A DNA stretch of 64,000 nt from Rhizomicrobium sp. (GCA_037200985.1 JBBCGJ010000001.1:496001-560000), one strand, 5' to 3'. Shown: positions 55,075 through 63,582, counted from the first letter of the stretch. Notes: generated from the letters alone by a model not told the origin. Made by a program: numbers and translations.

Positions 55075-56460
55075 TTGCCGTGGCTGGTCGCGGTCGCGTT
55101 TTTCATGGAATCGCTCGACACCACCATCCTCAACACCGCCGTGCCGGTGATTTCCAAGGCGTTGGCCGTTTCGCCGCTCAGCATGAAATCCGTGCTGGCG
55201 AGCTATACGCTGAGCCTCGCCGTCTTCATCCCGATCAGCGGCTGGATGGCCGACAAGTTCGGCACCCGGCGCGTCTTCGCCTCGGCCATTGCCGTTTTCA
55301 CGCTAGGCTCGTTCTTGTGCGGGCTGTCGAGCGACATTCATGTGCTCGTTGCGTGCCGCATCCTGCAGGGCTGCGGCGGCGCGATGATGGTGCCGGTCGG
55401 ACGACTCACCCTGGTGCGGACCTTCCCGAAATCCCAGCTTGTGCGTGCGATGAGCTTCGTCGCCATTCCGGGTCTGATCGGCCCGATGCTCGGCCCGCTC
55501 GCCGGCGGCCTCGTGGTCGACTATTTCCACTGGCGGGCGATCTTCTTCCTCAACATCCCGGTCGGCATTATCGGTCTCGTGCTGGTCTATCTGCACCTGC
55601 CGGACTATCGCGAGCCGGACACCAAGCCGCTCGACCTCCTCGGTCTCATCCTGTTCGGCTCCGGCATCGCGCTCCTCTCCTATGTGCTCGAGATATTCGG
55701 CGAGCACACGCTGACCATGGGCGAGATTCTCGGCCTGCTGGCGATCTCGTTCGCTTTGATCTTCGGCTATGGGCTGCATGCGCAGCGGGCGCGCTATCCG
55801 CTGCTGGATCTGGGGCTCTTCCGCATCCGGACCTTCGCCGCGGCGGTTAGCGGCAGCTTCGTGACCCGCCTGGGCATCGGTGGCGTGCCGTTCCTCTTGC
55901 CGTTGCTCTATCAGGTCGGGCTCGGGCTCACGCCGATCCAGTCCGGCCTTCTCATCATGCCGCAGGCGATGGCGGCGATGAGCACGAAGGTCTTCATGCC
56001 GGCGGTCCTGAAGCGGATCGGCTATCGCGGCGTGCTGGTGTCGAATACCGTCGCGCTCGGCGTCCTCCTGATGCTGTTCGCGACCATCGTGCCCGGAACG
56101 CCGATCTGGCTGATCGTGGTGCAGGCCTTCCTGTACGGAGCGCTGACATCCACACAGTATACGAGCATGAATACGCTGGTGTATGCCGATGTGGGGCCGC
56201 GCGCGGCGAGCAATGCCAGTTCCATCGCCAGCACGATGCAGCAATTATCGCTCAGCTTCGGCGTCGCGGTGGCCGGCCTGACGACGGTGTTCTTCATTCC
56301 GCAAAGCCTGCGCGCGAATCCCGCCGACCTGATCCGTGGCCTGCACGAGGCCTTCCTCGTGCTCGGCGCCTTCACCATCCTGTCGACAGTCGTCTTCAGC
56401 CGGCTGAAAGCCGACGACGGCGCGGACGAGACGCAGCAGTCGGACATCCATCTCGGATGA
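55075..56460 (+). CDS. MFS transporter, DHA2 (EmrB/QacA) type; start uncertain
   Basis: At least 461 residues. FFMESLDTTILNTAVPVIS is the DHA2 helix-1 motif, and GWMADKFGTRRVFASAI is the helix 2-3 loop motif. RILQGCGGAMMVPVGRLTLVRTF and the GPLAGGLVVDYFHWRAIFFLNIPVGI antiporter motif follow. It is a proton-coupled exporter with about 13-14 helices. The first start in this frame is a TTG at 55075 without a binding site, yet codons upstream (PLPAASASSGQSSEAVKRLL) look like a normal N-terminal tail with no start codon before the TGA at 55000. Reading one T fewer in the TTTT at 55014-55017 would join it to a TTG at 54999. Convergent with the aromatic operon. Confidence 0.85.
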   Translation: MPWLVAVAFFMESLDTTILNTAVPVISKALAVSPLSMKSVLASYTLSLAVFIPISGWMADKFGTRRVFASAIAVFTLGSFLCGLSSDIHVLVACRILQGCGGAMMVPVGRLTLVRTFPKSQLVRAMSFVAIPGLIGPMLGPLAGGLVVDYFHWRAIFFLNIPVGIIGLVLVYLHLPDYREPDTKPLDLLGLILFGSGIALLSYVLEIFGEHTLTMGEILGLLAISFALIFGYGLHAQRARYPLLDLGLFRIRTFAAAVSGSFVTRLGIGGVPFLLPLLYQVGLGLTPIQSGLLIMPQAMAAMSTKVFMPAVLKRIGYRGVLVSNTVALGVLLMLFATIVPGTPIWLIVVQAFLYGALTSTQYTSMNTLVYADVGPRAASNASSIASTMQQLSLSFGVAVAGLTTVFFIPQSLRANPADLIRGLHEAFLVLGAFTILSTVVFSRLKADDGADETQQSDIHLG

Positions 56461-56479
56461 CGCGCCGCGGTGCCGCCGC

Positions 56480-57268
56480 TCAGGCGGCCGCGAGGAAGTC
56501 GGCCGCGATCTTGCGCGCCCGCGGCGATTCGTCGAGCAGCAGGTGGCCGGCTTCATCGATCATCGTCACGGTCGATCCGGGAATGGCTTGCCCCCAATGC
56601 CGCGCCAGGCCGGGCAACAGGATGTGATCCTTGCCGCCCCAGAGGATCAGCGTCGGCACGCCGAGGCGGGGCAAACGGCGGCGCATCTTGCGGTCGGCCG
56701 CTTCCATGTCGGCCAGCACCCGCCCGGTCGAGACGCGTTCGCGGGCGCGCTCGGCCATGAACGCGGCGTCCGCATCTTGCGGCCACCAGCGCGCGATGAC
56801 GGCCGGATCGGCGACCAGGAGCTTGGGCACGTCCTCAGGCCGGATCGCGGCCCAATCCGGCGGTGGACATTCCGGCGCCAAGAGGCCCGCCGGCGCCGCC
56901 AGCACCAACCGGTTCACCATGGCGCGATGGGTCAGCGCGAACTCGGTTGCGAGCCTGCCACCGAGCGATGCTCCCGACAGCCCGAACCGTGTGAGGCCGA
57001 GCGCGGCGAACAGCGCGGTATAGTGCATCACATAATCGGCCGAGGACCCGATGTCCGGATCGTCGGCGCTTTCGCCGAAACCGGGGTGATAGGGCAGGAT
57101 CACATGGAAACGGTCCAGCCAGTCGCGCGCCCATTCGAAGCCATGGAACGTGCCGCCGCCATGGAAGAAGACCACGGTCGGTCCCTTACCCGCGCTGTGG
57201 GCCACGCTGCGCACGCCGTCGACCACATATTCGTCGCGGGTGAATCCCTCGGTGCTGTAGCCCGTCAT
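56480..57268 (-). CDS. Alpha/beta hydrolase, MhpC-like
   Basis: The protein has 262 residues. VVFFHGGGTFHGFEWARDWL gives the oxyanion loop, LSGASLGGRLATEFAL the Ser nucleophile elbow (G-A-S-L-G), PTLILWGGKDHILLP the Asp region and DEAGHLLLDESPR the catalytic His. No signal peptide. The size and layout fit MhpC/BphD-type C-C bond hydrolases or simple esterases; no ring-cleavage dioxygenase is in the window, so the substrate is open. It is the last gene of the leftward aromatic oxidation operon, 10 bp after the FAD monooxygenase. Confidence 0.85.
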   Translation of the reverse strand: MTGYSTEGFTRDEYVVDGVRSVAHSAGKGPTVVFFHGGGTFHGFEWARDWLDRFHVILPYHPGFGESADDPDIGSSADYVMHYTALFAALGLTRFGLSGASLGGRLATEFALTHRAMVNRLVLAAPAGLLAPECPPPDWAAIRPEDVPKLLVADPAVIARWWPQDADAAFMAERARERVSTGRVLADMEAADRKMRRRLPRLGVPTLILWGGKDHILLPGLARHWGQAIPGSTVTMIDEAGHLLLDESPRARKIAADFLAAA

Positions 57269-57278
57269 GGTTTTCGCC

Positions 57279-58466
57279 TCATACCGGCATGGGACTGCCG
57301 AAGATCAGTTTGCTCAAGGAGGTCGAGGTCACCGAATTGTCGACCTTCTCGGCATTGGCGCGGAACCCCGCCCGGTCCGCTTCGCGCTTCACCGGGTCTT
57401 TCTCCGACAGCGTGCGCTTGAAATTGGTGGCGAGCGGCGAGGTCACCTCGTGGAAGACGCGCTTGCGCTCCCTGGCATAGAAATCAAGCACATCTTCGCC
57501 GGCCCGCCCCTCGATGACCGCGGACAGAACGGCGCTGAGGCTGTCGGCGTCGATGATGCCGGTGGTAAGGCCGAGGCCGCCGCACGGGTTGCAGGCATGC
57601 GCCGCGTCGCCGGCCAGCAGCGCGCGCCCGACGCGGAAGCTCGGCGCGCAACGTTCCTGCACGCGATAGGGCGACCAGGCGACGATGCGATAGGGCTCCT
57701 TGCCGGGGAAGATGGCGGCGTAGTGCTCTGGGATGCGGGCGAAGACTTCGCCCTCCGCAAGCTCGGCGTCCTCGCCGTAGGTGACGCGCCAGAGATTCTC
57801 GCGCCCCAGTCGCGCCACCACCGCCCAGTTCACCGGATCGGCGATCATGTTGGCGAGCTCGAAGCCGTATTTCTCGAAGTCATATTCGACATTGGTGGCG
57901 ACGAAGCGGTCGGGCCAGGTGTGTCCCTCGAACGGCAGGCCAAGCAGGGTGCGCACCGAACTGCGCGCGCCGTCGGTGCCCACCACCCAATCGGCGTGCA
58001 GCGTGCGTGGACCGTCCGGCGTCGCGACGTTCAGCGTCACGCCGCCCGCATCCTGCGACAGGCCGACGACCTTGTGGCTCCACAAGACCCGCGCGTTGCG
58101 CAGGCGCGCGAGATGGTCCGATACCAGCTTGGCCAGGATGTGCTGGCCGAAATGCAGATTGTGGTCATATTTGCTGCCGGGCGGCAGCGTGTTGCGCAGA
58201 TCGGAGCGGATGATCTCGCCGCTGTCGAGAAAGCGCATCGAGAACCCCGTGCTGGGGAGCCCGATGGCTTCGGCATCCTCGAGTAGGCCGAGGCGGTCGA
58301 TGAGCTCCAGAGTCGTCGGAAAATAGATCGCCGCGCGGGGCGAATTGTTGATGCCGGCTTCCGCCTCCAGCAGCGTGACGCGGATGCCTTTGCGCGCCAG
58401 GCCGAGCGCGGTGAGGAACCCCACCGGCCCGGCGCCCACCACGACCACATCGCTCCGCTCGGCCAT
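57279..58466 (-). CDS. FAD-dependent aromatic monooxygenase (PHBH/MhpA fold)
   Basis: The protein has 395 residues. The FAD motif is VVVVGAGPVGFLTALGLARKGIRVTLLEAE, the DG motif is WVVGTDGARSSVRTLLG, and the second FAD motif is ALLAGDAAHACNPCGGLGLTTGIIDADSL, whose GD..H forms the ribityl-phosphate site. These are group A flavoprotein hydroxylases that use NAD(P)H and O2 on phenolic rings. Downstream of a PCMH-like flavocytochrome, ring hydroxylation after side-chain oxidation is the likely step. Exact substrate unknown. Confidence 0.88.
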   Translation of the reverse strand: MAERSDVVVVGAGPVGFLTALGLARKGIRVTLLEAEAGINNSPRAAIYFPTTLELIDRLGLLEDAEAIGLPSTGFSMRFLDSGEIIRSDLRNTLPPGSKYDHNLHFGQHILAKLVSDHLARLRNARVLWSHKVVGLSQDAGGVTLNVATPDGPRTLHADWVVGTDGARSSVRTLLGLPFEGHTWPDRFVATNVEYDFEKYGFELANMIADPVNWAVVARLGRENLWRVTYGEDAELAEGEVFARIPEHYAAIFPGKEPYRIVAWSPYRVQERCAPSFRVGRALLAGDAAHACNPCGGLGLTTGIIDADSLSAVLSAVIEGRAGEDVLDFYARERKRVFHEVTSPLATNFKRTLSEKDPVKREADRAGFRANAEKVDNSVTSTSLSKLIFGSPMPV

Positions 58467-58478
58467 CCGCTCCTCCCG

Positions 58479-58865
58479 TTATCTCTTGCGCGCCAGATAG
58501 GCGGCGATGGCGTTCAGTTCCGCATCGCTGATTTCCGTCTTGCGCATCGACGGCATGACGCTGATCCCATGGCGCACGGTCGCAATCACGAAATCCGCCG
58601 TCAGGTCGGTGCGCTGGTCGAGCCTTGCGGGCGGCTCACCGTGATACTTCGCCCGCAGCGCCAGCGTCCCCGGCGTGTCCGGCCCGTCGCCATGGCACTC
58701 CCAGCAATAGCGGCGGAAGACCTGTTCGCCGCGGGTGCCCGGAACGGCAATGTGCGCCCAGCCAGCACCGGGCACGGCACGCTGCGGCGTAGGCGCCAAG
58801 TGAGCGGCCAAAGCGGGCACGCCCGCCAGTGCCGCGAGCAGCACAGTCAGCGTCGCGCGCCTCAC
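58479..58865 (-). CDS. Small c-type cytochrome, electron acceptor subunit
   Basis: The protein has 128 residues from the GTG at 58865, which overlaps the flavoprotein stop (GTGA). The signal peptide ends PALAAH. The heme motif is C54-W-E-C57-H58, and the axial Met is probably in SVMPSMRKTEISDAELNAIAAYL, the typical class I C-terminal helix. In p-cresol methylhydroxylase and related enzymes a small cytochrome c binds the flavoprotein and takes its electrons; the adjacency and coupling support that here. Confidence 0.9.
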   Translation of the reverse strand: MRRATLTVLLAALAGVPALAAHLAPTPQRAVPGAGWAHIAVPGTRGEQVFRRYCWECHGDGPDTPGTLALRAKYHGEPPARLDQRTDLTADFVIATVRHGISVMPSMRKTEISDAELNAIAAYLARKR

Positions 58866-60463
58866 GACTTCTTCTCCCGCAGATGCTTCGGCCACACGCC
58901 ATAGCGGCCGGCGGACAGGATGCCGTTGCGATCGATTGCGTCCTTCACCGCCTCGTGGAAGCGCAGCAGCGCGTGGTTGTTGAAGCTGTAGGTCGCCATC
59001 ACGTCGTCCTGGAACGCCGGCGCCGTGCGGTATTCGCCATAGCCGTGCGCGGCGAGAATCTTGATCATCTCGCGGAAGCCGGCGCGGGTGCGCTTGTTCT
59101 TCTCCGGATCGTGGCTGACGGCCATCATTACCAGGATCACGAAGGTTCGCGCCCAACAGCCGATCGGCGGCGTCAGCACCGTGACCGGCAGTTCCAGGCG
59201 CTGCGCCGTCTTCTGGATCAGCTCATAGGCCTCGGTGATGCCTTCGCCGGTGCGCGGGATGATCGGCGAGCAGGTGATATGGCCTTCCGTCGGATCGGAA
59301 TGCTCGCCGCGCGCTCCGATGGAGAAGATCGCCAGCGCCGGAATGCCGAAGGGCGACTTGCTCAGCATCCCCGTCAGGTCTTCGGCCTTGGGCGGCATGG
59401 CGATCACATCGCCGCCGGTGAAGCTGGCGCCCGCGATCGCGGACGCCTTCTTCTTGGTGTACTCCCACTGGGCCTTCACGACTTCGGCCGGGCCGTAATA
59501 GGACACCGTTACGGTCCAGAACGGCGTGTTGGTGCGTGCGGCATAGGCTTCCTGCTCAGCCACGCTCGCGTCGCTGGACGGCATGCCGGGCGGCCGCGGC
59601 ATGGCGAAGCCGAGCGGCAGGAAGGGACTCGCGAACACCGGCATGCCCTGCATGGTCACGGTGTTCTCGAGATAGTTGATGACGTCGACCAGCGCGTTGA
59701 TGTCGGCCTTTTTCGGCACGCCGATTACGCCGGCGATATACGCCTCCGGCGCGGGATAGAGCCAGATCCCCATCTTGGTGACGACGCCGAGGCTGGACTG
59801 CTTGAACAGCCCGTCCAGGAACGGCCCATAGCCGTATTTATTCTGCTGCCAGGTCCTGGCGCCGGGCAGCGCGCCCATGCCGGTTCGCAGCACCTCGCCG
59901 TCGGCCAGCACCACCTCCATGCCGCAATGGGAATCGAAGTGGTTGCGATACGAGGAATGCGTATAGCCGCCGCCATAGTCGAGCGCATTGCCGATCACGC
60001 TGCCCCAGCCCGGATCGGGACAATCGATCCAGAGGTTGAGCCCCCTGTCCTGGATGGCGCGGTAGAGGTCGAAATAGGTCACGCCCGGTTCGACCAGCGC
60101 ATAGGCGTTGCGCTCGTCGATCTCCAGGATGCGGTTCATCCGCTTGAGGTCGAGCACCACGCTGCCCGACAGCACCGGCGCCGCGCCGCCATAGCCGAGA
60201 TTCTTGCCGGTCGAGATCGGATAGATCGGAATGCGCTTCTCGTTGGCGATGCGCATCACAGCCTGGACCTCTTCCGCCGTGAACGGCGCGACGGCGGCGG
60301 ACGCGATCCGCTCGTCGGGTTCGCTCCAGAGGATCGAATAGGCGTCACGATAGGGTTCGAGGTCCTCGTCGGAGGCGAACACCCAGTCCCGGCCCACGAC
60401 CGCCTGGAACGCGGCGATGGCGGCGGCGAAATCCGCGGCGCTCATGCCGGGCGGCGTTCTCAT
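58862..60463 (-). CDS. PCMH/VAO-family flavoprotein (4-alkylphenol or vanillyl-type side-chain oxidase)
   Basis: The protein has 533 residues. The FAD-binding PCMH domain shows PIYPISTGKNLGYGGAAPVLSGSVVLDLKRMNRI, followed by WIDCPDPGWGSVIGNALDYGGGYT, GMEVVLADGEVLRTGMGALPGARTWQ and FKQSSLGVVTKMGIWLYP. The C-terminus DAIDRNGILSAGRYGVWPKHLR is typical of p-cresol methylhydroxylase, vanillyl-alcohol oxidase and eugenol hydroxylase. The partner cytochrome favours a dehydrogenase type such as 4-cresol or eugenol hydroxylase. The residue that would carry covalent FAD (Tyr or His) could not be placed by eye. No export signal is visible, though its partner has one. Confidence 0.9.
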   Translation of the reverse strand: MRTPPGMSAADFAAAIAAFQAVVGRDWVFASDEDLEPYRDAYSILWSEPDERIASAAVAPFTAEEVQAVMRIANEKRIPIYPISTGKNLGYGGAAPVLSGSVVLDLKRMNRILEIDERNAYALVEPGVTYFDLYRAIQDRGLNLWIDCPDPGWGSVIGNALDYGGGYTHSSYRNHFDSHCGMEVVLADGEVLRTGMGALPGARTWQQNKYGYGPFLDGLFKQSSLGVVTKMGIWLYPAPEAYIAGVIGVPKKADINALVDVINYLENTVTMQGMPVFASPFLPLGFAMPRPPGMPSSDASVAEQEAYAARTNTPFWTVTVSYYGPAEVVKAQWEYTKKKASAIAGASFTGGDVIAMPPKAEDLTGMLSKSPFGIPALAIFSIGARGEHSDPTEGHITCSPIIPRTGEGITEAYELIQKTAQRLELPVTVLTPPIGCWARTFVILVMMAVSHDPEKNKRTRAGFREMIKILAAHGYGEYRTAPAFQDDVMATYSFNNHALLRFHEAVKDAIDRNGILSAGRYGVWPKHLREKKS

Positions 60464-60876
60464 GCGGCGACTCCCCGGCGTCCCGGCCTGGGCGCGATCG
60501 CCCAGGAGATCAGCAGGGACGCGCCGGGATGCTCTCGCTTGAACGCCACGCGCAGGCCGCGATCCATCGCCAGCCTTTCGAGGCAGAAGAACGCGCCATA
60601 CGCCGTCAAACCGGAAACGGCGATCTTCTCGCGGCGCCACAGGAGATCGAGTTCGTTGTACGCGTTCGTGACGTCGCCCTCGATCCACGCGACGTATCGC
60701 CCGCCGCGCGCCGCCGTGGCGGCGAAGGCGCGGCTTGCCGCGAAGCGCCTGTCGGCGACGGCGATACCGGAAGACGGGACGGGTCCCGCTTCGGCGGCGA
60801 CCACCGCCAGGCCGGCGATGGCCCCCCCGGCCGCGAGGACGTCGCGTCGGTCCCAAAGGTTCGCCCCGCGTCTCAT
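60460..60876 (-). CDS. Small Tat-signal protein of unknown function, first gene of the aromatic operon
   Basis: The protein has 138 residues from the ATG at 60876. RRGANLWDRRDVLAAGGAIAGLAVVAAEAG is a twin-arginine-like signal. The mature part contains VADRRFAASRAFAATAARGGRYVAWIEGDVTNAYNELDLLWRREK and AYGAFFCLERLAMDRGLRVAFKREH. I do not recognise the family. It overlaps the PCMH-like gene by ATGA. A maturation, assembly or localisation role for the flavocytochrome is possible, since small exported partners are encoded beside such enzymes, but nothing in the sequence proves it. Confidence 0.72.
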   Translation of the reverse strand: MRRGANLWDRRDVLAAGGAIAGLAVVAAEAGPVPSSGIAVADRRFAASRAFAATAARGGRYVAWIEGDVTNAYNELDLLWRREKIAVSGLTAYGAFFCLERLAMDRGLRVAFKREHPGASLLISWAIAPRPGRRGVAA

Positions 60877-60971
60877 GGCCTTCTGTCCCGCACGGTTCTT
60901 TGCCTGAGGAGATTTGTACTTTGCGGCGGCAGCGATTTCGCGCACGCTATACTTGAATCGGGCAATATTTG

Positions 60972-60986
60972 CGCCCAATATGGGCG
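60972..60986. promoter_or_regulatory. 15-bp palindrome in divergent region before the aromatic operon
   Basis: CGCCCA (60972-60977), ATA, TGGGCG (60981-60986) is an exact inverted repeat in the 221-bp gap between the leftward operon (start 60876) and the rightward lysin gene (61098). It is a candidate operator; no regulator gene is adjacent. Confidence 0.42.
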
Positions 60987-61097
60987 ATCATTCATCGTGT
61001 ACATTGCGTCTCGTTCGTCCGCGTTGGGGCGGCGTCTGAACCGGATCCCCTCGGCGTCGCGGAAGATGGTACCGACATTTTCCGAGAGGGATGCACT

Positions 61098-62282
61098 ATG
61101 AGCGAACTCGATACGCCCAACCGCGATCTTTCCTTGCTCGCCCCGAAATTCGCGGCCGTCGTCACGGCCGCCATCGCGGACTGCGCGACCAAAGGCCTGC
61201 CCGTGAAGATCAATGAGGGTTTCCGAAGCCAGGCCCGCCAGTCCTATCTCTATGAGCAGGGCCGCAGCCGGCCGGGCGACATCGTGACGAATGCGCCCAC
61301 CAGCCTTACGAGCTGGCACGGCTACGGACTGGCGGTGGACGTGATCCATCAGACCAAGGCTTATTGGCCCTTCGGTCAGGGCGCGGCACACGCCGCGCAG
61401 AACGAGGACTGGTTCCGCCAGGTGGCGCAGGTGTTCAAGACGCATGACTGCTCGTGGGGCGGCGACTGGACGAAGCCCGACACGCCGCACATGCAATGGG
61501 GGCGTTGCCCCGCAAGCCCGACCGCGCATTTCAAGGAACTGTTCCAGACGAGCGGGAAGGAGGCCGTGTGGCGCGAACTCGGGGCGAGCGACGACGCCGC
61601 GCCGGCGGGACCGGCGCCGTGGATGACCTATCAAGGCACGCCGATCGTGCGGGTGGGAACGGCTTATAGTTATGTCACCAGCCGCGTCGCGATCGATGCG
61701 GACGGTTCGGCGCGGGCCTACCACCCGAACGACACCGGCCTCGACGCGCTGGCCAATGCCGGCTATCCGGACAAGGGGTGGCGCTCGGTGCTGGTCGTCG
61801 ATCCGAACGATGCGAGCAGGCCCTTTGTCCAGCCCGGAGGTCCGACCGCTGGCTACTTCGTGAGCAAGACCTCGTTGCAGGATTCGACGCTGAAGGAGAT
61901 CGATCCCCGGCGCTATGTGGATTCGGAAACCATTCCCTATGTCGTGTTTCCTGGCGCGTTCTACCGGATCACCGGCACGGGCCATTGGGGCGATCTCGTC
62001 ATGGCGCGCAACCTCGACCGTCCCGGTCACGAAACGGCGGCGCTGGTCGCCGATGGCGGTCCGACCGACGACCCTTTGGGCGAGATGTCGATCGCGCTCG
62101 CGACGCGGCTGGGCGGCACCAATCCCAATCCGCGCAACGGCGCCGGCGCGCCGACGGGACGCATGCAATATGTCGTCTTTCCCGGATCGCACAACACGCC
62201 GCCCTGGCGGCGCGACCTCGCCGAGATGGAGACGGCGGCGCAGGCGCTGCTGGCTGGGATCGGCGGCTGGCCCGCGGTCTGA
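61098..62282 (+). CDS. M15-type peptidase fused to a GH75 chitosanase-like domain
   Basis: The protein has 394 residues from the ATG at 61098, preceded by GAGAGGGA. Residues about 10-145 are an M15 (VanY/endolysin) peptidase: INEGFRSQARQSYLYEQGR, then the zinc ligands H74 and D81 in SWHGYGLAVDV and H131 in TPHMQWG, with WGGDWTKPD before it. Residues about 175-394 resemble GH75 chitosanases: IDADGSARAYHPNDTGLDALANAGYP, ETIPYVVFPGAFY, and the candidate catalytic D319 (VADGGP) and E329 (LGEMS). The combination would cut peptide stems and GlcN-containing chains. There is no signal peptide or membrane segment, so delivery must be by lysis, by a phage-like system, or by an unconventional secretion route. 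No phage genes are adjacent. Confidence 0.8.
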   Translation: MSELDTPNRDLSLLAPKFAAVVTAAIADCATKGLPVKINEGFRSQARQSYLYEQGRSRPGDIVTNAPTSLTSWHGYGLAVDVIHQTKAYWPFGQGAAHAAQNEDWFRQVAQVFKTHDCSWGGDWTKPDTPHMQWGRCPASPTAHFKELFQTSGKEAVWRELGASDDAAPAGPAPWMTYQGTPIVRVGTAYSYVTSRVAIDADGSARAYHPNDTGLDALANAGYPDKGWRSVLVVDPNDASRPFVQPGGPTAGYFVSKTSLQDSTLKEIDPRRYVDSETIPYVVFPGAFYRITGTGHWGDLVMARNLDRPGHETAALVADGGPTDDPLGEMSIALATRLGGTNPNPRNGAGAPTGRMQYVVFPGSHNTPPWRRDLAEMETAAQALLAGIGGWPAV

Positions 62283-62289
62283 GTCCGGC

Positions 62290-62679
62290 TTACGGTCTGG
62301 CTTCGGCCTCATATTCGGCGATGGCTTCCTTCGCGATGCGAAAGGAGTCGACGCCGGCTGGGATACCGGCATAACAGGCGACCTGAAGGAAGATTTCCGC
62401 GATCTCGGTCTTGGTGAGGCCGTTGCGCAGCGCGGCCTTGACGTGGATCTTCAGTTCGTGCGGGCGGTTGAGGACGCTGATCATGGCGAGGTTGACGACG
62501 CTGCGGTCGCGGCGGGGCAGACCCTCGCGGCCCCAGATATAGCCCCAGCACGATTCGGTGGCCATCTCCTGCATCGGCATGGAGAAGGCGTCGGCGTTGG
62601 CCAGCGACTTCTCGACATATTCGGCGCCGAGGACCTCCTTGCGGATTTTGAGGCCCTTGTCGAACAGTTCCTTGATCAT
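62290..62679 (-). CDS. Carboxymuconolactone decarboxylase family protein
   Basis: The protein has 129 residues from the ATG at 62679. It matches the PcaC/AhpD-like small helical fold: KIRKEVLGAEYVEKSL, TESCWGYIWGREGLPRRDRSVVNLAMISVLNRPHELKIHVKAALRNGLTKTEIAEIFLQVACYAGIPAGVDSFRIAKEA. The CXXC of AhpD peroxidases is missing, which favours a decarboxylase or unassigned role. Its start overlaps the dehydrogenase stop (ATGA), so the two are coupled. It may belong to the same catabolic group as the aromatic operon but is separated from it by the lysin gene. Confidence 0.85.
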   Translation of the reverse strand: MIKELFDKGLKIRKEVLGAEYVEKSLANADAFSMPMQEMATESCWGYIWGREGLPRRDRSVVNLAMISVLNRPHELKIHVKAALRNGLTKTEIAEIFLQVACYAGIPAGVDSFRIAKEAIAEYEAEARP

Positions 62680-63578
62680 GTCGGATTTCCTTTTGTGGTT
62701 TTGCTGGAATCGAGCCCGGCCCAGCTTTCGACCAGCCGCGCCATCTCGGTGAAGTCGCTGTCGGGTCCGTAGACATTGTTGGCGATGGAGAGCATCTGGC
62801 GCACCGCGCTGCCGACGACCATGGGCACGCCCATGGCTTCGGCCTCCTCGACGCAGAGCCGCACATCCTTGAACGACAGGCCGGTGGCGAAGCCGAAGTC
62901 GAAGGTCCGCGGCAGGACGGACTTCGGCCATTTGTCCTGCGTCGCGCTGCTGCGTCCGCTGGAGACGTTCAGCACGTCGATCATCAATTTGGGATCGAGG
63001 CCGGCCTTGATGCCCATCGCCATGCCTTCCGCCGTGATGGCGATGGCGCAGGCGCCCATCAGATTGTTGGCGAGCTTCATAGTCTGTCCAAGGCCGGGCG
63101 TCTCGCCCATGAAGAACAGCTTGCCCAAATTCCGGAGGATGCTTTCGATCCCGTCATAGGTCGCGCGGGGGCCCGACACCATCACGGCGAGAGTGCCCTG
63201 CTCGGCGCCCTTGATGCCGCCGGAGACCGGCGCGTCGAGCATGACGATATCCTTGGCCGCGAGCGCCGCCGCGACGGCGGCCGTGACGCGCGGGCCGGTG
63301 GTCGAAAGATCGACGAAGGTCTTGATCGTCTTGCCCCTGGCGACGCTCGATGCGACGTCCTGGACGATGGCGGGGGAGGGCAGGCTGGCGAACACGAACT
63401 CCGCCGCATCGGCGACAGCGGCCGGCGTGGGCGCGGACGTCGCACCGCGCCGAACGAGCGACGCGACGGCCTCTTCGCTGACATCGTAGACCGTCACCTT
63501 ATGCCCGGCATCGACCAGCCGCCCGCACATGCGCGAGCCCATCCGCCCCAGTCCGATGAATCCTATGGTTTCGCTCAT
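62676..63578 (-). CDS. NAD(P)-dependent beta-hydroxyacid dehydrogenase (3-hydroxyisobutyrate dehydrogenase family)
   Basis: The protein has 300 residues from the ATG at 63578. The Rossmann motif is IGFIGLGRMGSRM (5-17), the substrate loop is DAPVSGGIKGAEQGTL (115-130), and the catalytic Lys is K168 in GLGQTMKLANNLMG. The C-terminal KDVRLCVEEAEAMGVPMVVGSAVRQM is typical. It reduces or oxidises a small beta-hydroxy acid or semialdehyde; the exact substrate is not determinable. It lies 4 bp after the lactonase-like gene and overlaps the downstream decarboxylase-like gene. Confidence 0.9.
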   Translation of the reverse strand: MSETIGFIGLGRMGSRMCGRLVDAGHKVTVYDVSEEAVASLVRRGATSAPTPAAVADAAEFVFASLPSPAIVQDVASSVARGKTIKTFVDLSTTGPRVTAAVAAALAAKDIVMLDAPVSGGIKGAEQGTLAVMVSGPRATYDGIESILRNLGKLFFMGETPGLGQTMKLANNLMGACAIAITAEGMAMGIKAGLDPKLMIDVLNVSSGRSSATQDKWPKSVLPRTFDFGFATGLSFKDVRLCVEEAEAMGVPMVVGSAVRQMLSIANNVYGPDSDFTEMARLVESWAGLDSSKTTKGNPT

Positions 63579-63582
63579 ATCT

